Below are positions 25,652 to 36,240 of a stretch of 64,000 nt of DNA, piece after piece. The position numbers were made by a program, and so were the translations under genes. This DNA comes from Paramecium sonneborni. Its lineage: Eukaryota; Ciliophora; Oligohymenophorea; Peniculida; Parameciidae. Each line of letters begins with the position of its first letter. Position 1 is the stretch's first letter. The notes under the pieces are model-generated. The model ran no database searches. It saw only the letters and a list, made by a program, of their open reading frames with translations, and was not told the origin of the DNA. The DNA lies in assembly GCA_905182985.1 (NCBI GenBank), contig CAJJDN010000150.1, forward strand, positions 1-64,000. Reading direction: 5' to 3'.

Positions 25652-27210
25652 TCATATATGAATCAATTTCCTTGTTCTGTCTATTGGCTATAATGTTAAT
25701 TTAGTCCAAACTTCATTTTAATCTGCATTCTCATCTATCAAACTTAATAACTCCTCTCTTTTTAATAATTTACACTATTATTATATTATTATTAATTCTA
25801 TACATCTAAATTAACTATACAATGCCACATCAATTTAGCATATTTATTTCTCATTTATGGATCTGCTTCTCTTCCTAAACTCTCTATTTTTATTGTAATT
25901 TTCTTTGCTTATTCCTCTTCCAATCCTAACAATTAAACTAATTCTAACATATTTAGACAAACTTTTCTTCTTAATGCTTAATCTGGAATTTCATTTTTTT
26001 TTTACATTTTCTTCTAAACTATTACATCTTATTTAATTATTTTTTATTATTCATTATTTTTATCATCAATTTTTGATTCTTCATTTGGTATTTAATCTAT
26101 TTTTTATTAATTAGATAGATTAAGTTTAGTATTATCATTAGTATTATTATTATTATTATTACATTAAAAAATTTAATTCCCAGTAGTTTGATTATCAAAA
26201 TTTATTTTCTTAAATTTTTCATTCTTTTTTTATTTTTTTGTCTTTGGTGATGAAATTGATGATTATTTCTTTTCTATTATTTTATTTTGATTCATTATTT
26301 ATGTTATTTCTTATCCTATATAAATTATATTGTTAACAAATACCACGATTAGCATTAGCAGCACAAACTACTGATAAATTTGAAATTATGCTAGCAGCAT
26401 TAAAAAACTAATTTAATAAAGAATTTTTTAATTTGCTAATTAATTCATGTAATCTTGTTATTTATTAATGAATGTCACGTTAAAAAAAATGATCTGGGTT
26501 TTATTCGCTTTAATGTTTCAATATTAAATAAACTGCATTTAATATAGAGCCTTTCCTCTCAGATAATACTTCTGTGATAGTGTTATTTTGAGCTACTTAA
26601 GCTTCTATAGTATCAAGGATTGGAGTCAATTTTTATTTAATTTGATCATAATTCAATTATGCTGCTATTAATAGTAACAACAAATCTTAGAATTCTCTAT
26701 CTAGATATTGTTTTTTCTAAGGAGTTTCTTATAATGGAGATTTTTATATATTCTTATAATAATGATTACATACATCATCATTAGGAGTCTCAGATTTTTT
26801 GAATTTTCGCAAATTTTTCTTACTTATCCCTTTATTGTCACATAATTTTTTTTTTTATTTTTCTATAATTAAGAAAGATAATACTTAAAAGTTTTTATGC
26901 ATCTTGAATTGCTTCTTTTAATTTTTTATTTTTTTTTCCTTTATCGTTGAATTCATCAAATTTTTCTTAAAAATCAAAAAGATTATCACTCATCAATATG
27001 GAGCTATATATATTGTGAATGTACCCTTACTGTGAATCATCACCAATGAAATCAACAACATACTTTCCATCTTATACTTGTGTAATCTTAAAATAAGAAA
27101 TAATAAAAATACAATTCCAGGCCACCAGGGATCTAAATATATTAAATATAACATTTACGTCCTTTTGTTCTAGCCCATACTATTTGTTTCTTCTTAAGAG
27201 TTGACTTCAT
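25652..27210 (-). CDS. PWWP-domain chromatin protein with TFIIS central-like domain
   Basis: The start at 27208-27210 opens straight into a PWWP domain: KQIVWARTKGHPWWPGIITQVQDGKYVVDFIGDD. PWWP domains bind methylated histone H3 and DNA. A basic, Lys-rich coiled region and a helical block (DREFQDLLLLLIAAQLNYDQIKQ) follow. After an Asn/Gln-rich linker comes ALRRKVCLNMLELVQLLGLEEEQAKKI...MRNKYAKLMWHCIVNLD, which resembles the TFIIS central (TFS2M) helical domain. Five introns are needed, two inside or next to the PWWP domain (26 bases each), one near 26860, one of 28 bases near 26320 and one of 29 bases near 25790. Without the 28-base intron the region would look like two overlapping genes. About 470 residues. 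A role at transcribed chromatin is inferred. Confidence 0.8.
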
Positions 27211-28607
27211 ATAATTTTATAAAATATAAATAATATAATATATATTTATAGTGATAATCCTTACTTCAATACTTTTTGATTCATTCTTAATTTCATAACT
27301 CTTTCATTAAAATTGATTATTCCATAATCATTAACATTCATCATACTATATAATTCAAGATTTAAGTCTCATATTTAAAACTAATGTTTTTTGTTAATTT
27401 CTTAATTCTATTTATTCAAAATATATATATTCACCTTTTTCTTTTCATTTTCCATATCTTCTTCCAATTGTAAATTATACATATTCTCTATCTAATACTA
27501 ATTCCATTCTAATATTTTCTCAAACTTAATTAAATTATTTTTCCGATATACTTTTCCACTCAATAAATAGAATTCTATGAATTACAAAAGATTAATTAAT
27601 TCGTATATTCTTTAGATGTGTAAAACCCTTTTATAAAATCTGAATTTCTGGTATTATCTTCTATTTTTATCTCAAAATATAATGTCACATCTCTTTTTTT
27701 TAGTTTCCCTTCTCTAATTATAAAAAATTTCAACTCTATATATTATCTATAAAAATCTGAAATTTGCTACTACTTATTTACTTTCTTTATAATTAGTTTC
27801 ATTCTTATTTTCATACAATTTTCAAATCGAAATCTATTTCAATAATTAAATCCTATTTTCTCTTTTAGAATCTCTTTCTCAAGTGTTTAGGAATATTCCT
27901 AATATAACCCTATATTATCTATATTTTTTTAGTTGTAAATTAAGCCAATTACCAATATAAAAATTACCAATTATTATCCAAGTTATTAATAATCAATGAG
28001 ATTGTGATTTCTCAGAATTTCCATTCTCTAATTGTATTATATGATTCAAAAACTTATTTTACATAAATTATATATTTTTGTAATTAATAATAATAAATAA
28101 AACTATAATTTATTGATCCTAACCATCATTTTAATTATTCTAATCTTCTTACAATCAATATAGAACTATTAAGAAATCAACAAAAATACTAATCTAAGTT
28201 TATATAATAAAAGATGACATAATTTCCAGTAAATAACAATTCAAAATACCTTTACCTTCATTTAATAATTCTCTATCAAAAAATATTTATTTTTCATCAC
28301 CTATCCTTGTTTTACTTGAATCCAACAACTATTTCTCAAATTTGTAATATTTCTCTCAAGAATCTAAATTTAATTCAATAATTCTCTTTTCAATATCTAA
28401 ATGGTATATCATATATCATATACTAAACTGTAAACAATTTCACTTAAAATAAATAGAGAAAAAATAGAGAAAAAAATAAATAGATTATGATAATAAAAAA
28501 ACCAATATTATTTATTAAATCCAGTTCAATTTATGACTATTACAAAAATCATGATTCTTAATTATTTAAAAACAAATAAATAAATAATATAAAGCATCTA
28601 TAATATT
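27211..28607 (-). other. Gene-poor stretch with possible broken minus-strand gene
   Basis: Protein-like minus-strand segments occur between about 28380 and 27300, for example KLKKRDVTLYFEIKIEDNTRN and EKILEWNQYQIENMYNLQLEE. They are separated by in-frame TGA codons and frame changes that short introns do not fully resolve. I could not assemble a convincing protein from a start to a stop. It is either a decayed gene or a gene with sequence errors; chance is possible because most codons are A+T-rich. Confidence 0.3.
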
Positions 28608-28817
28608 ATGCAGTTGTAATAAGAATCTTTTGAAAGCTAAATACCAGAGTATTTCCAGATTGAACAGGAATTTGAAATTAAATCCTTGTTTAAACAGCTC
28701 AAAATCTAAAATTAGTAATTACCCAATAAAAAGTCTAAAAAAATTAAGAAATTCAAGCTAAACACTCAAACGAATTCAATTTTGTAAAGAAGATATGTAA
28801 ACGTACACTAAATATGA
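28608..28817 (+). CDS. Short basic protein, 69 residues (paralogue of the 14171 gene)
   Basis: An intronless frame from the ATG at 28608 to the TGA at 28815. The acidic N-terminus MQLQQESFESQIPEYFQ is followed by EIKSLFKQLKIQ, a KKSKKIKKFK stretch and SILQRRYVNVHQI. The order of segments matches the 67-residue protein at 14171 (EIKQMFKNLK, KSIKKVKM, QILQRR). No known family. The gene stands alone between two gene-poor stretches. Confidence 0.6.
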
Positions 28818-29621
28818 CATTTTTGTTTATTTTACTTCTCAAATCTTGTATATAAGTTATATCAGTATTATTTTATTTTTCTACTCCATTTTTCATTCTT
28901 ACTTGAATTCAATGTCATTAAAATCAATTACTTAAAAACCTCTTATTTATATTCAATGATTTACTATATTTAGAATTCTGTTTATTAAAATAGAACAAAT
29001 AAATAGTAGAATATATCATGCTTCATATTTATTCAAATTAATCATTCTTCATATATATATCAGCATTACATTTATTTGATAAGAATTCTTTCATTTAAAT
29101 TGTCTAATATTTTTTATATATTATATAATTACAAATGTAATTAAGCGATTAAAAATTTATAAACAATCCTATCGTCTAATAAATATATATCAAACATGTA
29201 ATATAAATTAGCATACCTAGACTTTCAATTTACTTAAAATTATCTTTGTTATAAAATAAATTGATATTTTTAGTTAAGTAATAATAAATCCAATAGGTAT
29301 TTATTTATTTTTTTTAAAAGCATATGAGTAAATCATCTTAAAGACTTTCTTTTTTATATTTTTTCAAATCTAAAAAAATATTATCATATAAGCAAGACAA
29401 ATATTTTACTGGCCGGGTTACTTAAAAAATGTTATTGACTTTAATATGTGATGACAAGTTTGTTATTTTATTGAATGTTACTTAATTTTGAGATTTCCTT
29501 CTCATATGGATAGGATTTATTCATTTTTTATAATCTCTTGAAGTATTTATTGAGAGAGTTAATTATAATTATTTATAAATCAATAAATTTTAATTAACAG
29601 TTTTAAAGTTGATTGTAAAAA
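28818..29621. other. Intergenic, A+T-rich
   Basis: About 800 bases with no convincing frame, RNA gene or repeat. Confidence 0.45.
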
Positions 29622-30935
29622 ATGAAATAAGAAGATGACAAAGATTTTGATACTTTAGCAAGCATATGGATGCATATGAAATAAGTATAAGACTTAAATA
29701 AAATAGTAAATTGATAATGTTAATGAAAAGAGCAATGTTTAGATCAAATTATAAAATAATAGTTAATAAGTATTTTCATAAGTGAAATACAATCCAAAAA
29801 ATATTTCTATTTAAATTTAGAAATAGTAAGAAGAATTGTTTTAAAAAAATACAAAATTAATTGATGCATAATAAAAAATAAATGAATTAGAAGAGATTAA
29901 TATAAAGCTGAATAAAGAAATTGAAACATTGTAAAAAGAGAAAGAATTAATACTTTAAAAATTTGAAATGATAGAAGAGGTAATTGATAGTTTTTAAATG
30001 GATAAATCAAGTAATAGATTGATTAGACTTGAAAATGATTAATTAAAATAAGATATTACAAGATTATTAGGATTATTGAAGTAAACTAAAGAATTTAATG
30101 ATATTTAAATAGAAAACAATTAACATTACATCTAATAAGGTGAATTTTAATAGTAGAAATCTAAAGTAATTGAAAATGGAAATAAAAAGGTTGAAGTTTA
30201 AGTCTAAGAAGAAATGTAAATGAATATTTCTATAAAGTTTTTGGATACCAAAAAAAGTAATCGAAATCATAAATAATATTGAAATGAATTACTCATAAAA
30301 AAATGAATTATTGATTAATCTTAATTCTACTTTTTATGAGTATTATACAGCAAAAATAAACAAATTAAAATAATAAGCTGACAATGAAATCAACAATCTT
30401 AAAAGACAATTAAATTCACGAATACCATATGATGGGATAATGACATAAAAGAAAACTGAAAGGAATTTAAAAGTATAATTTTCTGATCAAAAATCTGAAT
30501 CAAAAAAATCTAAAGAAACAATTAATAGAAATCTATTTTAAAAAGTAGATGAATAATTGAAAGTTAGTAAAGTTATTGATAAGACATAAATCTTTATGGA
30601 AGGTGCAACTTGGATTAGTATTATAAAATATTTATATCATAGTGGAAAAGATTAATAATGAAATTCTATCATATGAAATTGATGTTAAATCTTTAAATTA
30701 AGAATTAAGTATAAAGATTGATACTTTAATTAATGAAGAAGACTTGGCCTATAAAAATATAGTAAATAAGGTATACAGGAATTAAACTATATATTAGATA
30801 TTTAAATGGATTACAGATGCTTCTGAAGAATAAATTTATTCATTAAAAGAAAAATTAAATTGTATTATGGAATCAACTTAAAGCAGAGCAACCACAAGAA
30901 GAACATTTTAAATAACTGAAAATGTTTTAAATTGA
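29622..30935 (+). CDS. Coiled-coil protein, ~410 residues
   Basis: Almost entirely predicted coiled coil, rich in Lys, Glu, Asn and Gln (for example KINELEEINIKLNKEIETLQ). It has no recognisable domain and no membrane segment. The start MKQEDDKDFDTLASIWMHMK is followed by a 25-base intron (GTAAAT...AAAAG). Further introns near 30210 (22 bases) and 30623 (25 bases, GTATTA...CATAG) keep the frame to the ending TQSRATTRRTFQITENVLN and the TGA at 30933-30935. Likely a structural protein of the cytoskeleton or a cortical structure, but this is inference from composition only. Confidence 0.75.
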
Positions 30936-30999
30936 TTTTAGATATTATTATACTTTATAATATTTAAATTATTATTTTATATTTAAGTTTAAGGAATCC

Positions 31000-31793
31000 T
31001 CAATTATTACTAATATTTTCTCTTATAAATAGTAATTCTTTTAACATAGAGAAATAAAATGGTATTGGAGTTCCAAATAAACTTGCTGTTGGGGTTACAA
31101 AAGTAGATGTAAAATAATCTGGAAAGGCTAATTTTGCTGCTCCTAATTAATGCTTATGAAATATGCTTATTATTATTGTACTTATAAAAGATCTCCTGAT
31201 ACATTTGGGATTGCCTTACTAAGATTGGATAATATAACAGTTGAAAATGCTTTTGAATATTCTATAGTTGAAGTAGTAACCTATTTATAATTGTAATTTA
31301 TACATTAATAAATTTACTTATGCTATTAAATAAATAACTCATCAATTTTTTAGATGTTTCCATCTATTATTTAAGCAATGCTTATTATTTTTATAGTTAA
31401 ATCAATTCTGTTCTCATATCAACCATTTCATCTCTAAAATTTAGATGATTTTCTTATTTTTTTATTAATTATTATTTTTTTAACTCTCGCTTATCTTAAT
31501 TTATAGTTTAATGAACAAATTTAGCTGAGTCTTTTTATTTTTCTTTTATTTAAAAGCCATATTTATTTAATTGTCTTAAAAAGCTAGAATATTTATTATG
31601 CTTAAAATATTAAGGCAACAATTTTGCTTTAAAAGATTAAACACTGGAAATTAAAAAGCCTGAGTCAGACCATTAAACTATATCCTAACTTGAATTCTAG
31701 AATAAGGAACATTAGATTTACATCTAAAATTTGGTATAGAATTTATAGGAATTTTGATTCTCTTTAATTTCTGTCTTTTGAATCAATTAACAT
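31000..31793 (-). CDS. Heat-shock-factor-type transcription factor (HSF copy A)
   Basis: The HSF DNA-binding domain is complete. It starts at residue ~15 with FLQILYQILD, then IVQWSDSGFLIS, LLPQYFKHNKYSSFLRQLNKYGFQI (recognition helix region) and KFVHQTIN. HSFs bind nGAAn repeats and control stress genes. A coiled region that could trimerise follows (MRTELIQLQKQQALLKQQM). The C-terminus has a short conserved motif ending SLFGTPIPFYFSMLKE. Introns near 31700 (25 bases, inside the DNA-binding domain), 31283 (23 bases) and 31155 (29 bases). Only with the 23-base intron do the DNA-binding half and the GTPIPFY half form one protein of about 235 residues. It is tandem with copy B, 68 bases upstream. 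Confidence 0.85.
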
Positions 31794-31861
31794 TTGTAAG
31801 AAATGAGAAAAATTAAAATTTGTTATACTTATTAATTATCAACTAGCGATGTAAATAAATT

Positions 31862-32817
31862 TCATTAAAGTAGTAAGTTTGTGAATTCCTTCATCTATCC
31901 AATAAATTAATAAAAAGGCAATGGAGTTCCTAAGTTGCTAATCATTGGAGTTGTCAATCTGGTTTCTAATAGTTCAGGAAATCCTTAAACAATTGAATTT
32001 AATTATAACTTAATTTAAATGAAACTTCATACCTAAAAAAGGTCTCCTCCTATATTTCCCCATATTCTTTTATGATTTGCATACAAAAGATTTCCAAATA
32101 TATTTGCAAATCCAACAGTATGTAAAGTCATCTAAATAAAAATAAATCAATACCATATTCAATCTAGCATAATAAGATTGTAATCTCATCATGATTTTAA
32201 TTGAAAGTTAAAACTATTTATTTAAGATCTTTTATCCTTCTTTGAGATTGTTCAATTGTGTCCTTAATACTTTTAATTCTTTTTAGTAATCTATTTTCTA
32301 TTAATTCTTTTTTATCATTAACACTCTCTTTGTTTCTCTGTTATTCTCTCTAATTGTAGGATGAATGAAATATGCTTTTTAATTTTCTTTAGATTTTATT
32401 TTGAATCCATATTTATTGAGTTATCTCATTAGACTTTAGTAATTATTGTGCTTAAAATTTATAGGTAACAATTATTTCTTAAATTCTTCAACATTCCATA
32501 TTACAAATCCATCTTAATGCCATCTTATGATCTAATAATTGTTATGATTCTATTTTATAATTATTAATCAATACATCAAGAATATCATATAAGTGTCTCA
32601 AAAATTTTTATCTTTACTTCTCTATATTATTTTCAAATCCTATTTGAAGTTCCTTCATGAATTTAGTAAATTATTTTAAGTATTTAATTTTTATATTAGA
32701 ATCAAAATCAAATTTTTTATCATATGACAATCTTTAGATAAAATATATATTTTTATATAATAGTTCTAATTCTTTTAATTATTCTAAGTTCTTGATCGTT
32801 TTATCTGTAATTAACAT
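31862..32817 (-). CDS. Heat-shock-factor-type transcription factor (HSF copy B), possible frameshift
   Basis: An N-terminal helical extension of ~75 residues (MLITDKTIKNLEQLKELELL) precedes the HSF domain: FLRHLYDILD, IIRWHQDGFVIWNVEEFKKQLLP, NFKHNNYQSLMRQLNKYGFKI and AYFIHPTI. A coiled segment (LLKRIKSIKDTIEQSQRRIKDL) follows. The C-terminal block is closely related to copy A: GGDLFQLQL...LGTPLPFYQFIGQMKEF. An intron in the DNA-binding domain (GTATTG...AATAG near 32570) sits at the same place as in copy A. Near 32183-32200 the coiled frame and the C-terminal frame differ by one base with no usable intron. The gene may be disabled there, carry a sequencing error, or use a separate start (MMRLQSYYARLN) for the C-terminal piece. 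Confidence 0.75.
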
Positions 32818-32879
32818 ATTTCAATTTCTCATCCATTCATTTAAACAATATTTCAATATAATTAATTAGATAAGAAAAG

Positions 32880-33270
32880 AAAAGAAGATCCATTTTTAAT
32901 CTAAATCGTCTTTCTCATGATCATTTAATTAATTTTTCTACAGAAAATAATCCAATTCTCATAACAAATTCTATTTTTAAAAAATGCAATTCTGATATTA
33001 TTAAATCCATATTTATTCATTTATCTATATTCAATTATTATTTTCTTTTTTACTTTCCGAATTTTGTATAATTAGGTTTCTTGAAATATTGAGGTAATAA
33101 TTGTTTTCAATCTAATTATATTATTATTTTATTCATCCTAAAAGAAATAATTATATTCATAACTGATTGTTTTAAACTTTATTAGGAAGATAGTTATTTT
33201 GAATAAACCATCTTAATCTCAAATGTAAATATTAGATATTCTAAAAACAAATCAAATTTATCAAACTGCA
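32880..33270 (-). pseudogene. Decayed HSF-type DNA-binding domain
   Basis: Fragments of the same domain in two frames: KQLLPQYFKKPNYTKF, then in another frame QMNKYGFNN, which corresponds to the LRQLNKYGF helix of intact HSFs. An in-frame TGA and a frame change separate them, and the DQDG-type upstream part is in yet another frame. It lies directly upstream of intact copy B, so it is best read as a third, dead member of the tandem cluster. Confidence 0.6.
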
Positions 33271-34066
33271 TTTAATTTTAAATATTCAATAATTTGTATA
33301 TAAATTATATTTATTCTATAAATGTAAATTGATCTTATTATTTCCAAGCCTATAATTCCTAAAACTATTTCAATAAATTCTTAATTTTATTTTTTACTAA
33401 ATTTTTCTAAATTATTATAAGTTTTATCAATGATTGTAAATCTAAATTATTGTTTTTTATTGAAAAAATACGGAAATCTCTTTTAAAGAGATTTCTGTAT
33501 TTTTCATAATTTTTTTTAAAATAATCAATTTTTTGAACGTAAATTAGTTTGTTTTATTTTAGATTAATCAACTTGAAATAGGCAAATAAACATCAAATTG
33601 TTCCAAATTATAACACTTTGTGAATGTATAAAAATATTTAAAGCAATCATATGTTAAGTGACTATGATGAGAGAACTTAAAATAATATGTCAATAACTGA
33701 ACATTTTAATCGGGAATAAATTGTGATAGTTTAAGTAGAAGAATCAAACAATCCTATGTGATTCACCTTTTAGATAGAAATTAAGTGATTCTTATGTATT
33801 AAATTTAGTTAGTTGATGAATTATTTTTAAGGATTTTTAAAAAAAAGATGATGTTTTCAAATTAGTTTATTAGAAAAATAGTTGAAAAACAGAATTTCCT
33901 AAACAGAAAAAATTCTATAAAATAATCTTGAACTCATAGAAATATCATTAAACATGTTAAATAAGGTATTCATTTTAAAATAATACAAATAATATAGAAA
34001 ATATTTCTCAGGTTTTTCTTCGGAAATTTAAAATTCAAAGTTCCTCTACATCAGTCTCTTGATCAA
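33271..34066. other. Intergenic, with a palindrome and a weak frame
   Basis: Contains the palindrome at 33464-33504. A + strand frame begins at 33651 (MLSDYDERTQNNMSITEHFN) but hits TGA after 36 codons. A second protein-like frame (VIHLLDRNQVILMYQIQ) continues one base out of phase, so this may be a short broken gene. Otherwise nothing is recognised. Confidence 0.35.
33464..33504. repeat. Near-perfect palindrome, 20-bp arms
   Basis: Arms 33464-33483 and 33485-33504 pair over 20 positions around a single central T at 33484, with one G-T pair (33472/33496) and no other mismatch. The core is ACGGAAATCTCTTT. As RNA it would fold into a strong hairpin in either direction. No gene overlaps it. Confidence 0.9.
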
Positions 34067-34291
34067 TCATATCAATTATAATATTGTTTTGACATTGATA
34101 AAGCGTCTATTGTTTTATTTTGAATGGGAAAGTATATAATTTGATAGATCTTAAAATTGAACATCCTCATCAGTAAGAATTTCAAGTTTGAGAAATTAAC
34201 CTTTTATAAATAGCTTTTAATCCTTTGATATTAGTTTTAATTCATTAAGTTGTTATAATGTTTAAAAAAAGCATTATTTATAAAAGGTCAT
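34067..34291 (-). CDS. Small helical protein, 74 residues, unrecognised
   Basis: An intronless frame from the ATG at 34289-34291 to the TGA at 34067-34069. Sequence MTFYKQCFFQTLQQLNELKL, then LEILTDEDVQFQDLSNYILSHSKQNNRRF. The middle part (acidic helix then a DLSNYILSHSK helix) looks like real protein. A variant with a 3' intron would end IDQETDVEEL instead. No family is recognised, and with one stop codon a frame of this size can arise by chance. Confidence 0.45.
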
Positions 34292-34516
34292 GTTCAATAA
34301 TTAATTTATTGGTGTTTTAATTATATATTTATATAATAAATTTTAAATCCAAAATTAATTAAGCTCAAAAATCCAGTTTTAGTGATTAGATTGGGTAAAT
34401 AAACGGAATCAATTTATGTAAACAAGTAAAGTTTGTGAATAACAGATAGTAATCAATGATAATTATTACATTCTTAAAGTTATCTATTGTTATATTATAA
34501 CTAATTAATAAAAAAA

Positions 34517-36073
34517 ATGAATTTACAGTACGAAAGATTTTCAACTCAAAATTATAAGGATAATTTTGATGAATTTGTTTACAAGATTACTAGAAATCAA
34601 TAAATTTTGGTGTTTATGTTAATGATTCTTTTTGCTTTAATAAGAGTGATCTCAACACTAACATAAGGAAAATCTTATTATGTTCTTTATGGAGGAGGGT
34701 TTTTAATCTATACAATCATACTTTTTGTAATTTCTTATAAAGGGAAACTATGGATTAAGAAATATGGAAATCTGTTAACTTTATGCGTCCTAAGTTTTAT
34801 GTAATTTTTGGCATATTAAACTAATAATGTTGAAGAATTTTATTAAAATTCACAATTGAATATTATATATTCTATGATTATTTTTAGCATGTTAGATATA
34901 AAAGGAGCTTATTTTCAGATTATAGTTTTCATTGGTTTGAAAATTTGGTTTCAAACTTAATAGAATAGCAATTTCAATACATTTACAGTAATATTTGAAA
35001 TATTAGAAGGAATCTCTGTTGGAATTTATGTTTTTTACTAACAACAGGGATATAAAATTAGATTTTCTTAAGAATGTTTTTAGAAATAATTATGTAATAT
35101 AATATATAATTTAGTTCGGTTTTTGCCAGATTTAATATAAAATTAATTTATAATGTTTAATTTGGATAGGCAGAGCTCAAGTTTTAATTTAAGATTTTAT
35201 AATGATATTACTTCTATTGAATGGGATTAATCAAATGCACCAACAACTAATCTAAGATCTTTTCTTAGAAATTGTTTTTTTCAAGATTAATCACTGGAAT
35301 AATTTATTTTATCAAGAAATAATCTTTACGATAATAATAATCATTATTTTACTCAAAATTTAATTCTTTAATATTCAGATCAAAAGTAAACTACATTAAA
35401 TTTAAATTATACAGAATGTTTTCTAGGGGAACAATATTATTTAATCACTTTTAATGATAAAAAATATGACTATTTAGCAGATATAAATAGTTCATTGATA
35501 TCATGTATTAATAGAAATCAATAACTTACTATTAGTTTCTTAAAAAAATAATTGCATCAAATTTCATAAGTTATGATTTCTAAAAATTAATTATAATTAT
35601 TAGCTAAATTGAAAATACATTGTATGTATTTTCTTGGCTAATTTTTGTAAATTAATAGTTTTTCCTCCATAGATCAAAATATAAAGGACATTAATCTTAC
35701 AAAGCTATTATAATTATTGGTTAGCCTTTATTGTAATGCTTATAAACCTATTCAAATTGAATTATTATCAGATGAATATAATGATTTCTTCATTAAGAGT
35801 AATGAAGAATTGATTTAAACATTCTTTTAAATTATATGTTAATTATTGATTCGATTAAAAGCTAATGAATTAAAAAATTAATTGATTTTTGGATAAGATT
35901 AAAATAATACAAAATTATTTTACTTTATAGTAAGAACAGAATGTTATGAAGAGTTTAAAAGATAACTTTAAAATAATCCATTCTTTTAGAAAATTTAAAG
36001 GAGATTATGTCCAAATCTCGATATTTTGACATAAAATTAATGTAAATTGAAATTAATAATTTTGTAGCTTTGA
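34517..36073 (+). CDS. Membrane sensor-like protein, family copy 1
   Basis: An intronless frame of about 518 residues. The N-terminal ~215 residues contain about five hydrophobic membrane helices (e.g. ILVFMLMILFALIRVIS, FLIYTIILFVISY, IIVFIGLKIWFQ). A cytosolic block follows with a PAS-like segment (FIMFNLDRQSSSFNLRF). A second helical block carries the family motif LKIHCMYFLGQF, followed by VSLYCNAYKPIQIEL. The layout recalls ciliate membrane histidine kinases that have lost the catalytic His and ATP-binding motifs; none of those motifs is visible here. Paralogues are at 36241 (+, next gene), 39593 (-) and 51122 (-). The stop at 36071-36073 seems early compared with copy 2. Confidence 0.75.
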
Positions 36074-36240
36074 AATTTTGTCTCTACAAAAATTATCAAT
36101 CTTTAGAAGAAATCAGAGAATTAGAAGATGAGATTATTTGATTTTCTTAGTAATTAGGATTAATAAGTAAATTATTTATAAGAAAAAAAACATTTATAAT
36201 ATATTTTTATATTTTTATTGGTATTATTAATTGAGTTTGA

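Noticed and set aside
33651..34000. Small + strand gene MLSDYDERTQNN
   Set aside because: It stops after 36 codons; the continuing frame is out of phase and no intron joins them.
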